A stretch of 64,000 nt of DNA from Reinekea marina (lineage in GTDB: Bacteria; Pseudomonadota; Gammaproteobacteria; Pseudomonadales; Natronospirillaceae), in assembly GCF_030409715.1 (NCBI RefSeq), contig NZ_JAUFQI010000001.1, positions 1,047,001-1,111,000 of the forward strand, written 5' to 3'. Position numbers and translations under genes: made by a program. Positions 35,671-43,303 of this stretch are shown one piece after another (position 1 is the stretch's first letter; each line of letters opens with the position of its first letter). Below the pieces are notes generated by a model, which was not told the origin of the DNA, did no database searches, and saw only the letters and a list, made by a program, of their open reading frames with translations.

Positions 35671-36681
35671 ATGAGAAAAAAGCATTTTTTATTACCCGAT
35701 TTATGTCAAACCACGAGTTTGTTGCTCATTATATTAGTCACTGAGCTGGGCGTGCTCACCTGGGAGCTATTGAGCACTGGTTTTAATTGGTCACGAATGG
35801 GCTATCGCAGTTTAATTATCCAGTGGATGGTGCTACTCAGTGCTTCTGTGTTGTGTAAAATACGCCCTTGGTTATCTAATGTGTCTGTTGCGACGGGTTG
35901 GTTCACGGCTTTTTCAGTGTCGGTCATCATCAGTACATGTATTTTGTTTGCTGGCCAAATAGTGATAGGAGGTTGGTCTCGTCTCGATTATTGGCAACTG
36001 GCGCAGCACATTATGGCCATTGCTATGATCACCGCGATGGTGTTGCGCTACTTCCAGTTGAGACAACACCTCATTGTGCAAAATAAAGCAGAGTTGAATT
36101 CGAGATTGAATGCACTTCAGTCACGCATTAAGCCCCATTTTTTGTTTAATAGTTTAAATACCATTGCTGAACTGATCGCGACTAAACCGGATGCGGCTGA
36201 GTCGGCTGTACTTAATTTATCAAGTTTGTTTCGAGCTAATCTCAAAGAAGTTGAAAGCTTGTGTGACATTCAACAAGAAATAGAATTGATAGAGGGCTAC
36301 CTTAATATTGAGCAATGGCGCTTGGGCGAAAGGCTGACCATTCAGTGGCAGCGACCAGCCGAGCTTCAACCTTGGCAAGTGCCGGTATTGTCTATCCAGC
36401 CCATTGTAGAAAACGCGATTATGCATGGCATTGCGGCCAGTGAAAGCGGAGGTACACTTACCATTGCAATTTCGCAGACAGAAAAGTTGTTGACGGTATC
36501 CGTGACCAACACAGTAGCGAAAAACTCGGTGTATCAAGCAGGGCAGGGCGTCGCGCTAGATAATATTCGCCACAGACTCTCGGTAATATACGGTGAGGGA
36601 TCTAAACTGACTATTGACGCTAGCGATGAGCAGTATCAGGTGGTGATGGTGTTCCCTGCGTTAAATGAGAGGGTGCAATGA
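35671..36681 (+). CDS. algZ: LytS/AlgZ-type sensor histidine kinase
   Basis: A 336-residue inner-membrane protein with four predicted N-terminal membrane segments (within about 15-130), then the short His-kinase core. The phosphorylation region is IKPHFLFNSLNTIAEL and the ATP-binding N-box is QPIVENAIMHG. This is the FimS/AlgZ family. Overlaps algR by four bases. In Pseudomonas this pair controls alginate and twitching through pilus genes; here targets are unknown. Confidence 0.85.
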   Translation: MRKKHFLLPDLCQTTSLLLIILVTELGVLTWELLSTGFNWSRMGYRSLIIQWMVLLSASVLCKIRPWLSNVSVATGWFTAFSVSVIISTCILFAGQIVIGGWSRLDYWQLAQHIMAIAMITAMVLRYFQLRQHLIVQNKAELNSRLNALQSRIKPHFLFNSLNTIAELIATKPDAAESAVLNLSSLFRANLKEVESLCDIQQEIELIEGYLNIEQWRLGERLTIQWQRPAELQPWQVPVLSIQPIVENAIMHGIAASESGGTLTIAISQTEKLLTVSVTNTVAKNSVYQAGQGVALDNIRHRLSVIYGEGSKLTIDASDEQYQVVMVFPALNERVQ

Positions 36682-37397
36682 AAATTTTGGTCGTGGATGA
36701 CGAGCCGCTAGCAAGGGAGCGTTTGTTACGCTTCGTAGAGGATATTGACTCGGTCAGTGCTGTGGCCACTGCATCGAATGGCTTTGATGCGCTAGAAAAG
36801 CTAAAAGCTGCCCCGTTCGATATCGTGTTGTTAGATATTAGAATGCCAGGGCAAAGTGGCTTGGAGGTAGCTCGAACTATCCGCACGATGACCGATCCGC
36901 CTGCAATTATTTTTTGTACCGCATACGATGAGCACGCATTAGAGGCGTTCAAAGTAAATGCGGAGGCTTATTTATTAAAACCGGTCCAAAAAGATGAATT
37001 TATAGCCGCGATAAAGCAATGCCAAACTATTAATCGAGCGCAGAAGACAGCCTTGGCTACACAATCTGAAATTCCGACGCTCGTTGTTCAAAATGGCCGT
37101 GAGAAGGAACGAATTCCCCTGACTGAGGTGTATTACCTTAAAGCCGATCAAAAGTATGTGTCTTTGTTTTGTGTTTCAGGTGAGCGCGTATGCGATGAAA
37201 GCTTAAAAGCCCTAGAGGAGCGCTTTTCAACGCAGTTGGTGCGTATCCATCGCAATGCCTTGGTGTTAAAAAGCCGGGTGCAACGGCTAAGCCGTGACGC
37301 CAGTGGTGGCTATTGGTTGCAGGTCGAGGGTGTCGAAGAGCCGCTTTCGGTCAGTCGACGCTTTGCTCGCGAATTAAAGCCTTTGTTTCATTCTTAG
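36678..37397 (+). CDS. algR: LytTR response regulator, AlgR-type
   Basis: A 239-residue regulator: receiver domain with VVDDEPLARERLL, phosphoacceptor Asp in VLLDIRMPG (about residue 54), and the conserved Lys in LLKPVQ, followed by a LytTR DNA-binding domain (about 135-239; YYLKADQKYVSLF, RIHRNALV). Paired with the kinase upstream. hemC, which follows algR in Pseudomonas, is not here but upstream in this window. Confidence 0.88.
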   Translation: MKILVVDDEPLARERLLRFVEDIDSVSAVATASNGFDALEKLKAAPFDIVLLDIRMPGQSGLEVARTIRTMTDPPAIIFCTAYDEHALEAFKVNAEAYLLKPVQKDEFIAAIKQCQTINRAQKTALATQSEIPTLVVQNGREKERIPLTEVYYLKADQKYVSLFCVSGERVCDESLKALEERFSTQLVRIHRNALVLKSRVQRLSRDASGGYWLQVEGVEEPLSVSRRFARELKPLFHS

Positions 37398-37531
37398 TGC
37401 TTTTCGTAACGATGTGTAAAACTTTTTTGGCAATTTACTGGAAAAACTGGCTATTTGGGCTATAACTCAGTGGTCGAATTTTAAAAGTGTCAAATCTAAC
37501 ACTTTACGTTTTTGCTCAGGAGCCTAAAAAT

Positions 37532-37735
37532 ATGACAGCGACCAAACCGGTTACCCCAATTACCCCTGAAGAATTAGCTCGTACCCCTAAGTGCCAAGAA
37601 GATGTTCGCTCTCAGATGGCCAACGAAGTCGAAGCATTTTTAGCCAAAGGCGGTGCAGTAACAGAAGTTGAACGCGGTTTCAGAGCCGATCCTCCGAAAA
37701 AACCTGAAAGCAAATACGGATCACGCCCTATTTAG
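37532..37735 (+). CDS. sutA: SutA-like RNA-polymerase-associated small regulator
   Basis: A 67-residue protein starting at ATG 37532, with AGGAG at 37518-37522. The C-terminal half (EAFLAKGG, then ADPPKKPESKYGSRPI) matches SutA, which in Pseudomonas aeruginosa binds RNA polymerase and supports slow-growth transcription. The acidic N-terminal tail of SutA is largely missing; this protein is roughly two-thirds its length. An in-frame extension to 37487 adds only non-acidic residues and lacks a ribosome site. Confidence 0.8.
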   Translation: MTATKPVTPITPEELARTPKCQEDVRSQMANEVEAFLAKGGAVTEVERGFRADPPKKPESKYGSRPI

Positions 37736-38580
37736 TTTCGGTACAACCCTAATACACACAAAAGCAAACGACTCCACACTGTTGGGGCGCTCAAAGTAAT
37801 GACGCGAATAGGGTGCCACAGTCCGCTTCGGTGGCTGGCGTTGCTTTTGTGGGTCGCTTTTCGCGCATCCTGCGCCGCTAAACTTCGCCATCCCTGGCTC
37901 AGATGCCCACTGCAGCAAAACCACCCACCAAAGCTACCCAATTCCACCAATCTATAAAGTAAGAGCGCTCGAAGCAAAGCGAAGAAGCGACCTGTTTAAA
38001 ATGTGTTGACCAAACCCGCAGCACGCAGCTGTGAACCCTTACTAACTTCCAACATTCACCACATCAATGCTAAAAATATTAAAAAATTTTTAGTTTTTTG
38101 AAATGTTTTTAAATTACCAAATATACAAATTTTTTTGCAAATCTTCGTAACATAACAACATTAGATTGCTTGCTATTTGTCCGTATTTTTTTGGCACTTG
38201 TGTTGGTTCTTTGCCATTTTTGTTTTCTGAACATTTGGCCAAGTATCGCTTCTTTGACGAGATCTATGGGGGTATAGGTGGACTGTATGTTGTATTTGAC
38301 CGCTATAGAGGCTTGGTTAGCGCATGCTTAAGTAGTATGTCGACTCAATCTCTGGCTAATTGTGTAGAAGTTTTGAGGTCATCCGTTTTTGGCCTCTGTT
38401 GCTTAGTTTCAGGTTAGCGAAATATCGCGAACCTTTGTCAGTAAATAATTGACATTGTAGGGGTGTTCTCATCACCTTGGTTGTCGTTACACTTGTCCTA
38501 TACTGATGATCTTGATTGTCAATTTTACTTTTTTGCCATCGAAGGCAAGCCGTTTTTAGATTTATTAAAGGAGAGTATCC
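37736..38580. other. Non-coding region between sutA and pckA
   Basis: 845 bases with no convincing gene. The first 120 bases can form a long stem: 11-base perfect arms at 37757-37767 and 37841-37851 enclose a second hairpin (37815-37819 with 37831-37835). Around 38065-38165 the sequence is very A/T-rich and includes CTAAAAA/TTTTTAG arms. The last part is a long pckA leader. Small open frames here (for example 38166-38417) have no ribosome site or family likeness. Confidence 0.6.
38477..38504 (+). promoter_or_regulatory. Candidate pckA promoter
   Basis: TTGGTT and TATACT are separated by 16 bases, about 77 bases upstream of the pckA start. Assigned by eye; the -35 match is modest. Confidence 0.4.
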
Positions 38581-40122
38581 ATGAACGCCACCGCTCAACC
38601 CACTCATGTCGATATAAGCACGCCAAATTTATTGGAGCATGCTGCTCGCCGTGCAGAGGGACGTTTTGCCGACAACGGAGCATTTGTTGCCCTAACCGGT
38701 GAAAGAACGGGTCGCTCTCCCAAAGACCGTTTTATTGTTAGAGATGCTTTAACTGAAAACACGGTGCAATGGGGTCCTGTAAATCAACCTTTTTCAGTTG
38801 AGCAGTTTGATGCGCTTTGGAGCAAAGTCTCTAACTATGTTAACGCTCGTGAAAAATTTGTGGGGCATTTAGAAGTAGGCTCTGCCAAAGAGCACATGTT
38901 GCCGTTAAAAGTAACGACTGAGCTAGCTTGGCATCAGGTATTTGCACGCAATATGTTCATTGTTCCTGAAACATGGAATGAAACCAATGCTCCGGCTTGG
39001 GAAGTACTTAATGTACCTAGTTTTGTGTGTGACCCTGAAGTAGATGGTACACACAGTGAATCAACTGTAGTGGTGAGTTTTGAGCAACGTAAAGTTCTGG
39101 TGGCGGGGCTTTATTATGCAGGCGAAATGAAGAAGTCTTTATTCGCGGTACAAAACTTCTTACTCACTGATAAAGATGTATTACCAATGCATTGTTCGGC
39201 CAACGTTGGTGATGACGGTAAAACGGCGCTTTTCTTTGGTTTGTCGGGCACCGGTAAAACGACCTTAAGTGCAGACCCAAATCGCTTTTTGATTGGAGAT
39301 GACGAACACGGTTGGGGTCCTGGCCAAGTTTTTAATATTGAAGGCGGTTGCTACGCAAAAACCATTGATTTAACGCGTAAAAACGAGCCGGTGATTTACG
39401 ATGCGATTAAATTTGGGGCGGTTTTAGAAAACGTGATGTTGGATGACAATCGCAAGCCAAACTACGCCGATACAAGCATTAGCCAAAACGGTCGAGTGGC
39501 TTACCCGCTTTCGCACATTGAAAAGCGTGAACTGAGCAACATGGGTGGCGAGCCAACGGCGGTTGTGTTTTTAACGTGCGATCTGAATGGTGTGTTGCCA
39601 CCGGTATCTAAGCTAAGTAAAGAAGCTGCGGCTTATTACTTCTTAAGTGGTTACACGGCGTTGGTTGGCTCTACTGAGGTAGGCCAGGGAACGGGGATTA
39701 AATCAACCTTTTCAACTTGCTTTGGTGCACCGTTTTTTCCTCGCCCAGCATCGGTTTATGCCGATCTATTGATCAAGCGTATTGAAAATACGGACGTTGA
39801 TGTTTACATGGTGAACACCGGCTGGACCGGCGGGCCGTTCGGAACCGGTAAGCGTTTCGATATTCCGACAACACGTGCGGTTGTTACAGCCATCACTAAT
39901 GGCTCCTTAAAGAACGTAGAAACACAGCACATTGCTGAACTTAATTTAGACGTTCCCGTCAGTGTAGATGGTGTTGATACTCAATTGCTAAACCCAAAGA
40001 ACACTTGGGCCGATGCGGCTGCTTTTAACGAGCGAGCGAAAATGCTGGCGACTGAGTTCCAAGAGAACTTTAAAAAGTATGATGTTAGCGAAGCCATCGT
40101 TAAGGCAGGACCAAAAGCTTAA
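38581..40122 (+). CDS. pckA: Phosphoenolpyruvate carboxykinase (ATP)
   Basis: Converts oxaloacetate and ATP to phosphoenolpyruvate, CO2 and ADP, the first committed step of gluconeogenesis. The 513 residues contain the kinase-1a loop [14 protein letters not shown], the metal site GDDEHGWG, and the [10 protein letters not shown] substrate arginine near the start. A strong AAAGGAG ribosome site precedes the ATG. The leader of several hundred bases suggests separate control, and a terminator follows. Confidence 0.97.
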   Translation: MNATAQPTHVDISTPNLLEHAARRAEGRFADNGAFVALTGERTGRSPKDRFIVRDALTENTVQWGPVNQPFSVEQFDALWSKVSNYVNAREKFVGHLEVGSAKEHMLPLKVTTELAWHQVFARNMFIVPETWNETNAPAWEVLNVPSFVCDPEVDGTHSESTVVVSFEQRKVLVAGLYYAGEMKKSLFAVQNFLLTDKDVLPMHCSANVGDDGKTALFFGLSGTGKTTLSADPNRFLIGDDEHGWGPGQVFNIEGGCYAKTIDLTRKNEPVIYDAIKFGAVLENVMLDDNRKPNYADTSISQNGRVAYPLSHIEKRELSNMGGEPTAVVFLTCDLNGVLPPVSKLSKEAAAYYFLSGYTALVGSTEVGQGTGIKSTFSTCFGAPFFPRPASVYADLLIKRIENTDVDVYMVNTGWTGGPFGTGKRFDIPTTRAVVTAITNGSLKNVETQHIAELNLDVPVSVDGVDTQLLNPKNTWADAAAFNERAKMLATEFQENFKKYDVSEAIVKAGPKA

Positions 40123-40146
40123 GTAAACGATTCCTTTACTTTATTT

Positions 40147-40171
40147 GCCCGCATTTTGCGGGCTTTTTTTT
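40147..40171 (+). terminator. Terminator after pckA
   Basis: GCCCGCA and TGCGGGC arms, three-base loop, then eight T residues. Confidence 0.93.
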
Positions 40172-40225
40172 GCTTATCTTTTTTTTGAGCTTTCAAATAG
40201 GCAGGCGTTGTCGCACAATTCAATC

Positions 40226-41167
40226 ATGCATGAATTTGATTTAATTAAGCAATGTTTTACAAACTGGCCGCAACAGCATAATGATGTCGCGGTGGGTATT
40301 GGTGATGACTGTTTATTATGGATGGGAACCACCCCTTTGGTGGTTTCGGCCGATACCGCTGTTTCGGGTCGGCACTTTCCTGAGTTTGCGAGCCCGGAAC
40401 AAGTTGCACAGCGAGTTTTTTTACCCGCTATCAGTGATTTAGCCGCAATGGGGGCTAAGCCTGCCTTTTTTACATTGGCGCTTACCTTACCCAAGCGCTT
40501 TAATGACGATTGGGTTATCGCCTTCGCTAAACGATTGCAGCAATTGTCCGTTCAAACTCAGTGTATGTTAGCCGGTGGTGATACAACACAAGGTGAACAG
40601 CTGACTATCACCTTGAGTGTGCATGGAACCTGTGCACATCCGTTACTGCGTAGCGGCGCTAACGTGGGTGATGATGTTTGGGTAACCGGCTGGTTGGGCC
40701 AAGCCGCGGCCGCCTTGCCTGCCGTGCTGTCACGTCAAGAAAACACAGTGCCCAATGCTTGGCGACAAGCTTATTGGCAACCTCAACCGCCCTTAAAATT
40801 CGCCGAGCAATTGGTGGGTATTGTTCACAGTGCTATGGATATTTCTGACGGGTTGGCAGGCGATGCGCAGCACTTGGCGAAAGCAAGCCAAGTAGATTTG
40901 GCGTTAAATCTCAATTCGCTGCCATTAGATGAACCATTAAGGGCGTTAGGAGAAGAAGGTGTTAGGCATGCCGTAGCCGGTGGTGATGACTACCAGCTGC
41001 TGTTTACCGCAGACTCGAGTGTTCAACGTGAAATTTTGGCGTTGGCCAATACAGAGAACGTTAACGTTACTAAAATTGGGTCGGTTCAAGCAGGAAGCGG
41101 AAGCGTAAAGTGGTATGATAACCAGCAATTAATTGATCTGCCTTGGCAGAGTTTTCAACATTTTTAG
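40226..41167 (+). CDS. thiL: Thiamine-monophosphate kinase
   Basis: Phosphorylates thiamine monophosphate to the diphosphate cofactor. The 313-residue protein starts at ATG 40226 (MHEFDLIKQCF); an upstream extension would include the pckA terminator and is rejected. Family motifs are GIGDDC, ISDLAAMGA, GGDTTQG, MDISDGLAGDA and GGDDYQLLF, which bind ATP-magnesium and substrate. It precedes pgpA by eleven bases, the usual gamma-proteobacterial pair. Confidence 0.95.
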   Translation: MHEFDLIKQCFTNWPQQHNDVAVGIGDDCLLWMGTTPLVVSADTAVSGRHFPEFASPEQVAQRVFLPAISDLAAMGAKPAFFTLALTLPKRFNDDWVIAFAKRLQQLSVQTQCMLAGGDTTQGEQLTITLSVHGTCAHPLLRSGANVGDDVWVTGWLGQAAAALPAVLSRQENTVPNAWRQAYWQPQPPLKFAEQLVGIVHSAMDISDGLAGDAQHLAKASQVDLALNLNSLPLDEPLRALGEEGVRHAVAGGDDYQLLFTADSSVQREILALANTENVNVTKIGSVQAGSGSVKWYDNQQLIDLPWQSFQHF

Positions 41168-41178
41168 AGAGTAACCTT

Positions 41179-41658
41179 ATGATCGAACCATCTCAACGCC
41201 GCTGGAATAACCACTGGGTGCACTTTTTAGCCTTTGGGCTAGGCAGTGGGGCGGCGCCAAAGGCCCCTGGCACTTTTGGTACATTAGCGGCTATCCCATT
41301 TTTCTTGCTCTTGGCGCAGTTGCCTTTGTGGGCTTATATTGCGGTTTTAGTGATCAGCTTTGTGTTTGGTATTTATTTATGTGATCAGGCCTCTAAAGAT
41401 ATGGGCGTGCACGACCACGGCGGTATAGTGTGGGATGAATTTGTCGGCTTTTGGATTGCAATGACAGCGTTACCCTTTCATTGGGCTTGGATTCTCGCCG
41501 GTTTTGTATTGTTTAGATTATTCGATATTTTAAAGCCTTGGCCGATAAGCTGGTTAGATAAACGTGTTCATGGTGGCTTTGGCATAATGATCGACGATGT
41601 TATAGCCGGTCTGTTTGCACTATTGGTTTTGCAAGCCGTCCATTTGGCTTGGTTTTAA
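41179..41658 (+). CDS. pgpA: Phosphatidylglycerophosphatase A
   Basis: Dephosphorylates phosphatidylglycerophosphate in the inner membrane to give phosphatidylglycerol. The 159 residues show the opening GSGAAPKAPGTFGT, the catalytic DHGGIVWDEFVGFW, and several membrane segments. The ATG at 41179 is preferred to an upstream in-frame start inside thiL. The end overlaps the convergent gene by four bases. Confidence 0.94.
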   Translation: MIEPSQRRWNNHWVHFLAFGLGSGAAPKAPGTFGTLAAIPFFLLLAQLPLWAYIAVLVISFVFGIYLCDQASKDMGVHDHGGIVWDEFVGFWIAMTALPFHWAWILAGFVLFRLFDILKPWPISWLDKRVHGGFGIMIDDVIAGLFALLVLQAVHLAWF

Positions 41659-42500
41659 CTTCCTACTTTTAAAATGACAAACCCGTACACAGCTTGAGCC
41701 GACTCTGTGCTGAAGTTGTGTTGAATGTCTACCATGTTCGGCTGTGTGGATAACTGATCTAACAGCCATCGCCAACTGTCGAAATAGGGTGAAGGTTTAC
41801 CAACCTTTACCTGCAACTCACAACTGACTTCGCTGCAAAAAACATTGTCTATTGAAACCGCCGGAGCGGATTCAGGTAACTCGGCCACCAACTTTTCTAA
41901 GCTGTCGTAAATGGCGTCTGTATGGGGGTAATGTTCGGCTTGGATCATGATCTCGAAGCGAGCGTTCACCAAAACGAGCCCAATTTCTGGTTGCTCTGTA
42001 AGGGCAGGGTTTAAAACGGAGTTACTGTTTAATGGGTGTGGATACGCTAAGAGTGCATTTAATTCGTTGATGCGTTCGTAGTCGTAGGTTTTGGGTCGTT
42101 GTGCCGTCAGTGCGACGGTTTCTGTAATTTTAGAATCGAGCGATTTGATTTTTTCTGTGAGGGCTTCTTTTTGTTGCTCAATAGATTGAAGTAACTCCGA
42201 TTCGCTGTTTCGATACACCTGCATTTCACTGACTAACGCTCTAGCGTGGCCTTCGGTTATTCGGTGGGCTTCTTTTGCTTTAGCGAACGCTTGCTCTTTT
42301 TGGCTTAACAAGGTTTTAACTTCTTCGAATTCAACTTGAGATACGGGCGAAGGCGATTCTGAAACTATAGCGGTCTCTAGCGCTTGCTGGTTAGATTCTA
42401 TAGTAGGGCGAACTTGGCGATGTAAAGCCAGCGTCGTTAAAAAGCCTGCAATAAAGCCGATGATTGCCACACTCAGCAAAATAGACCAAGTTCGTTTCAT
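41655..42500 (-). CDS. Membrane-anchored coiled-coil protein, CX4C domain (second of a pair)
   Basis: A 281-residue protein of unknown function. It has one N-terminal membrane anchor (about 7-27), a coiled coil (about 55-130), and a C-terminal domain with Cys222 and Cys227 (VFCSEVSCELQV). Its neighbour at 42497 has the same plan and the same cysteine spacing, so the two look like diverged duplicates. The cysteines would be periplasmic and could form a disulfide. Overlaps the upstream gene by four bases; likely co-transcribed with ptsP. Confidence 0.75.
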   Translation of the reverse strand: MKRTWSILLSVAIIGFIAGFLTTLALHRQVRPTIESNQQALETAIVSESPSPVSQVEFEEVKTLLSQKEQAFAKAKEAHRITEGHARALVSEMQVYRNSESELLQSIEQQKEALTEKIKSLDSKITETVALTAQRPKTYDYERINELNALLAYPHPLNSNSVLNPALTEQPEIGLVLVNARFEIMIQAEHYPHTDAIYDSLEKLVAELPESAPAVSIDNVFCSEVSCELQVKVGKPSPYFDSWRWLLDQLSTQPNMVDIQHNFSTESAQAVYGFVILKVGS

Positions 42501-43303
42501 TGCGCCACCTTAAAATACCAAACGCCAATGTGTTGGCCGCTGCCACGGTATTCATGTTTACCTTGGTAAGGCGTTAAATTAAACCAAGGTTGTAATTGCA
42601 GTTGGTCTTTTAAGTAAGCCATGCCATCGTAGTAAGGATCTTGCCATTGATGGCCAAGGTGAATGGCGCAAATCGAGGTGTGACATTCTAATTTTACATT
42701 GCTTATTTTTTGCTGGGAAAAAAAATTACGCATGCTGGGTTCGTAGTTGGCGGCAATACTGGCATTGCGAGGTTCGGTAATAAATTCGTTATGGGCTTGC
42801 GCTAAAGCACCGCCTTGTTGGGTGATAAGATCGTTGTGGATAGACGGCAGAGAAAAGAGGCTGTCACTTTCTATTAACGGTATGAATTGTTCGTTACGCT
42901 TAGCGCTCTCAAACTGATTGTGTTTTTTGACCAATTCAATATATAAGTCTAAACGCTCATCGAAGCTCTGCTGGGTTTTTTCGGAAAAAGCCAGTCGGTA
43001 ATCTGTGACCTGTTTTTGCAAAGGTACTAAATATTCTTCAACGGCGGCTTTTTTTTGTGTTAATTCTTCAGTTTGATTTTCTAGGTAAGCGATTCTTTGT
43101 TGGTAAATGGCGTTTTGCAGTGATCTATTTTTTGGGTTATTGGGCTTGAGTGCTTGCTGTATTTCTTGTGAAAAGAATTGACGATCGGCATGAATCGAAA
43201 CGTTTAAATAGGTCACTAGTTGGTTTCCCACTAATGACCCAAAAACAAAGCAGCCGATAAACAGTAATAAGTACTTCAGGGCGTGGCTTTGTGATCGCTT
43301 CAT
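42497..43303 (-). CDS. Membrane-anchored coiled-coil protein, CX4C domain (first of a pair)
   Basis: A 268-residue protein of unknown function. Membrane anchor (about 11-30), coiled coil (about 65-110), helical region, and a C-terminal domain with Cys207 and Cys212 (LECHTSICAIHL). After the cysteines both this protein and its neighbour have a similar stretch (PYYDGMAYLKDQL here, PYFDSWRWLLDQL there). It overlaps the ptsP stop by one base and the next gene by four, which argues for one operon. Confidence 0.75.
   Translation of the reverse strand: MKRSQSHALKYLLLFIGCFVFGSLVGNQLVTYLNVSIHADRQFFSQEIQQALKPNNPKNRSLQNAIYQQRIAYLENQTEELTQKKAAVEEYLVPLQKQVTDYRLAFSEKTQQSFDERLDLYIELVKKHNQFESAKRNEQFIPLIESDSLFSLPSIHNDLITQQGGALAQAHNEFITEPRNASIAANYEPSMRNFFSQQKISNVKLECHTSICAIHLGHQWQDPYYDGMAYLKDQLQLQPWFNLTPYQGKHEYRGSGQHIGVWYFKVAQ

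Noticed and set aside
38166..38417. 83-residue open frame before pckA
   Set aside because: No ribosome site, no recognisable domain, and it lies in a long leader with odd composition.
40145..40225. Upstream extension of thiL
   Set aside because: It would begin within the pckA terminator hairpin and lacks family similarity.
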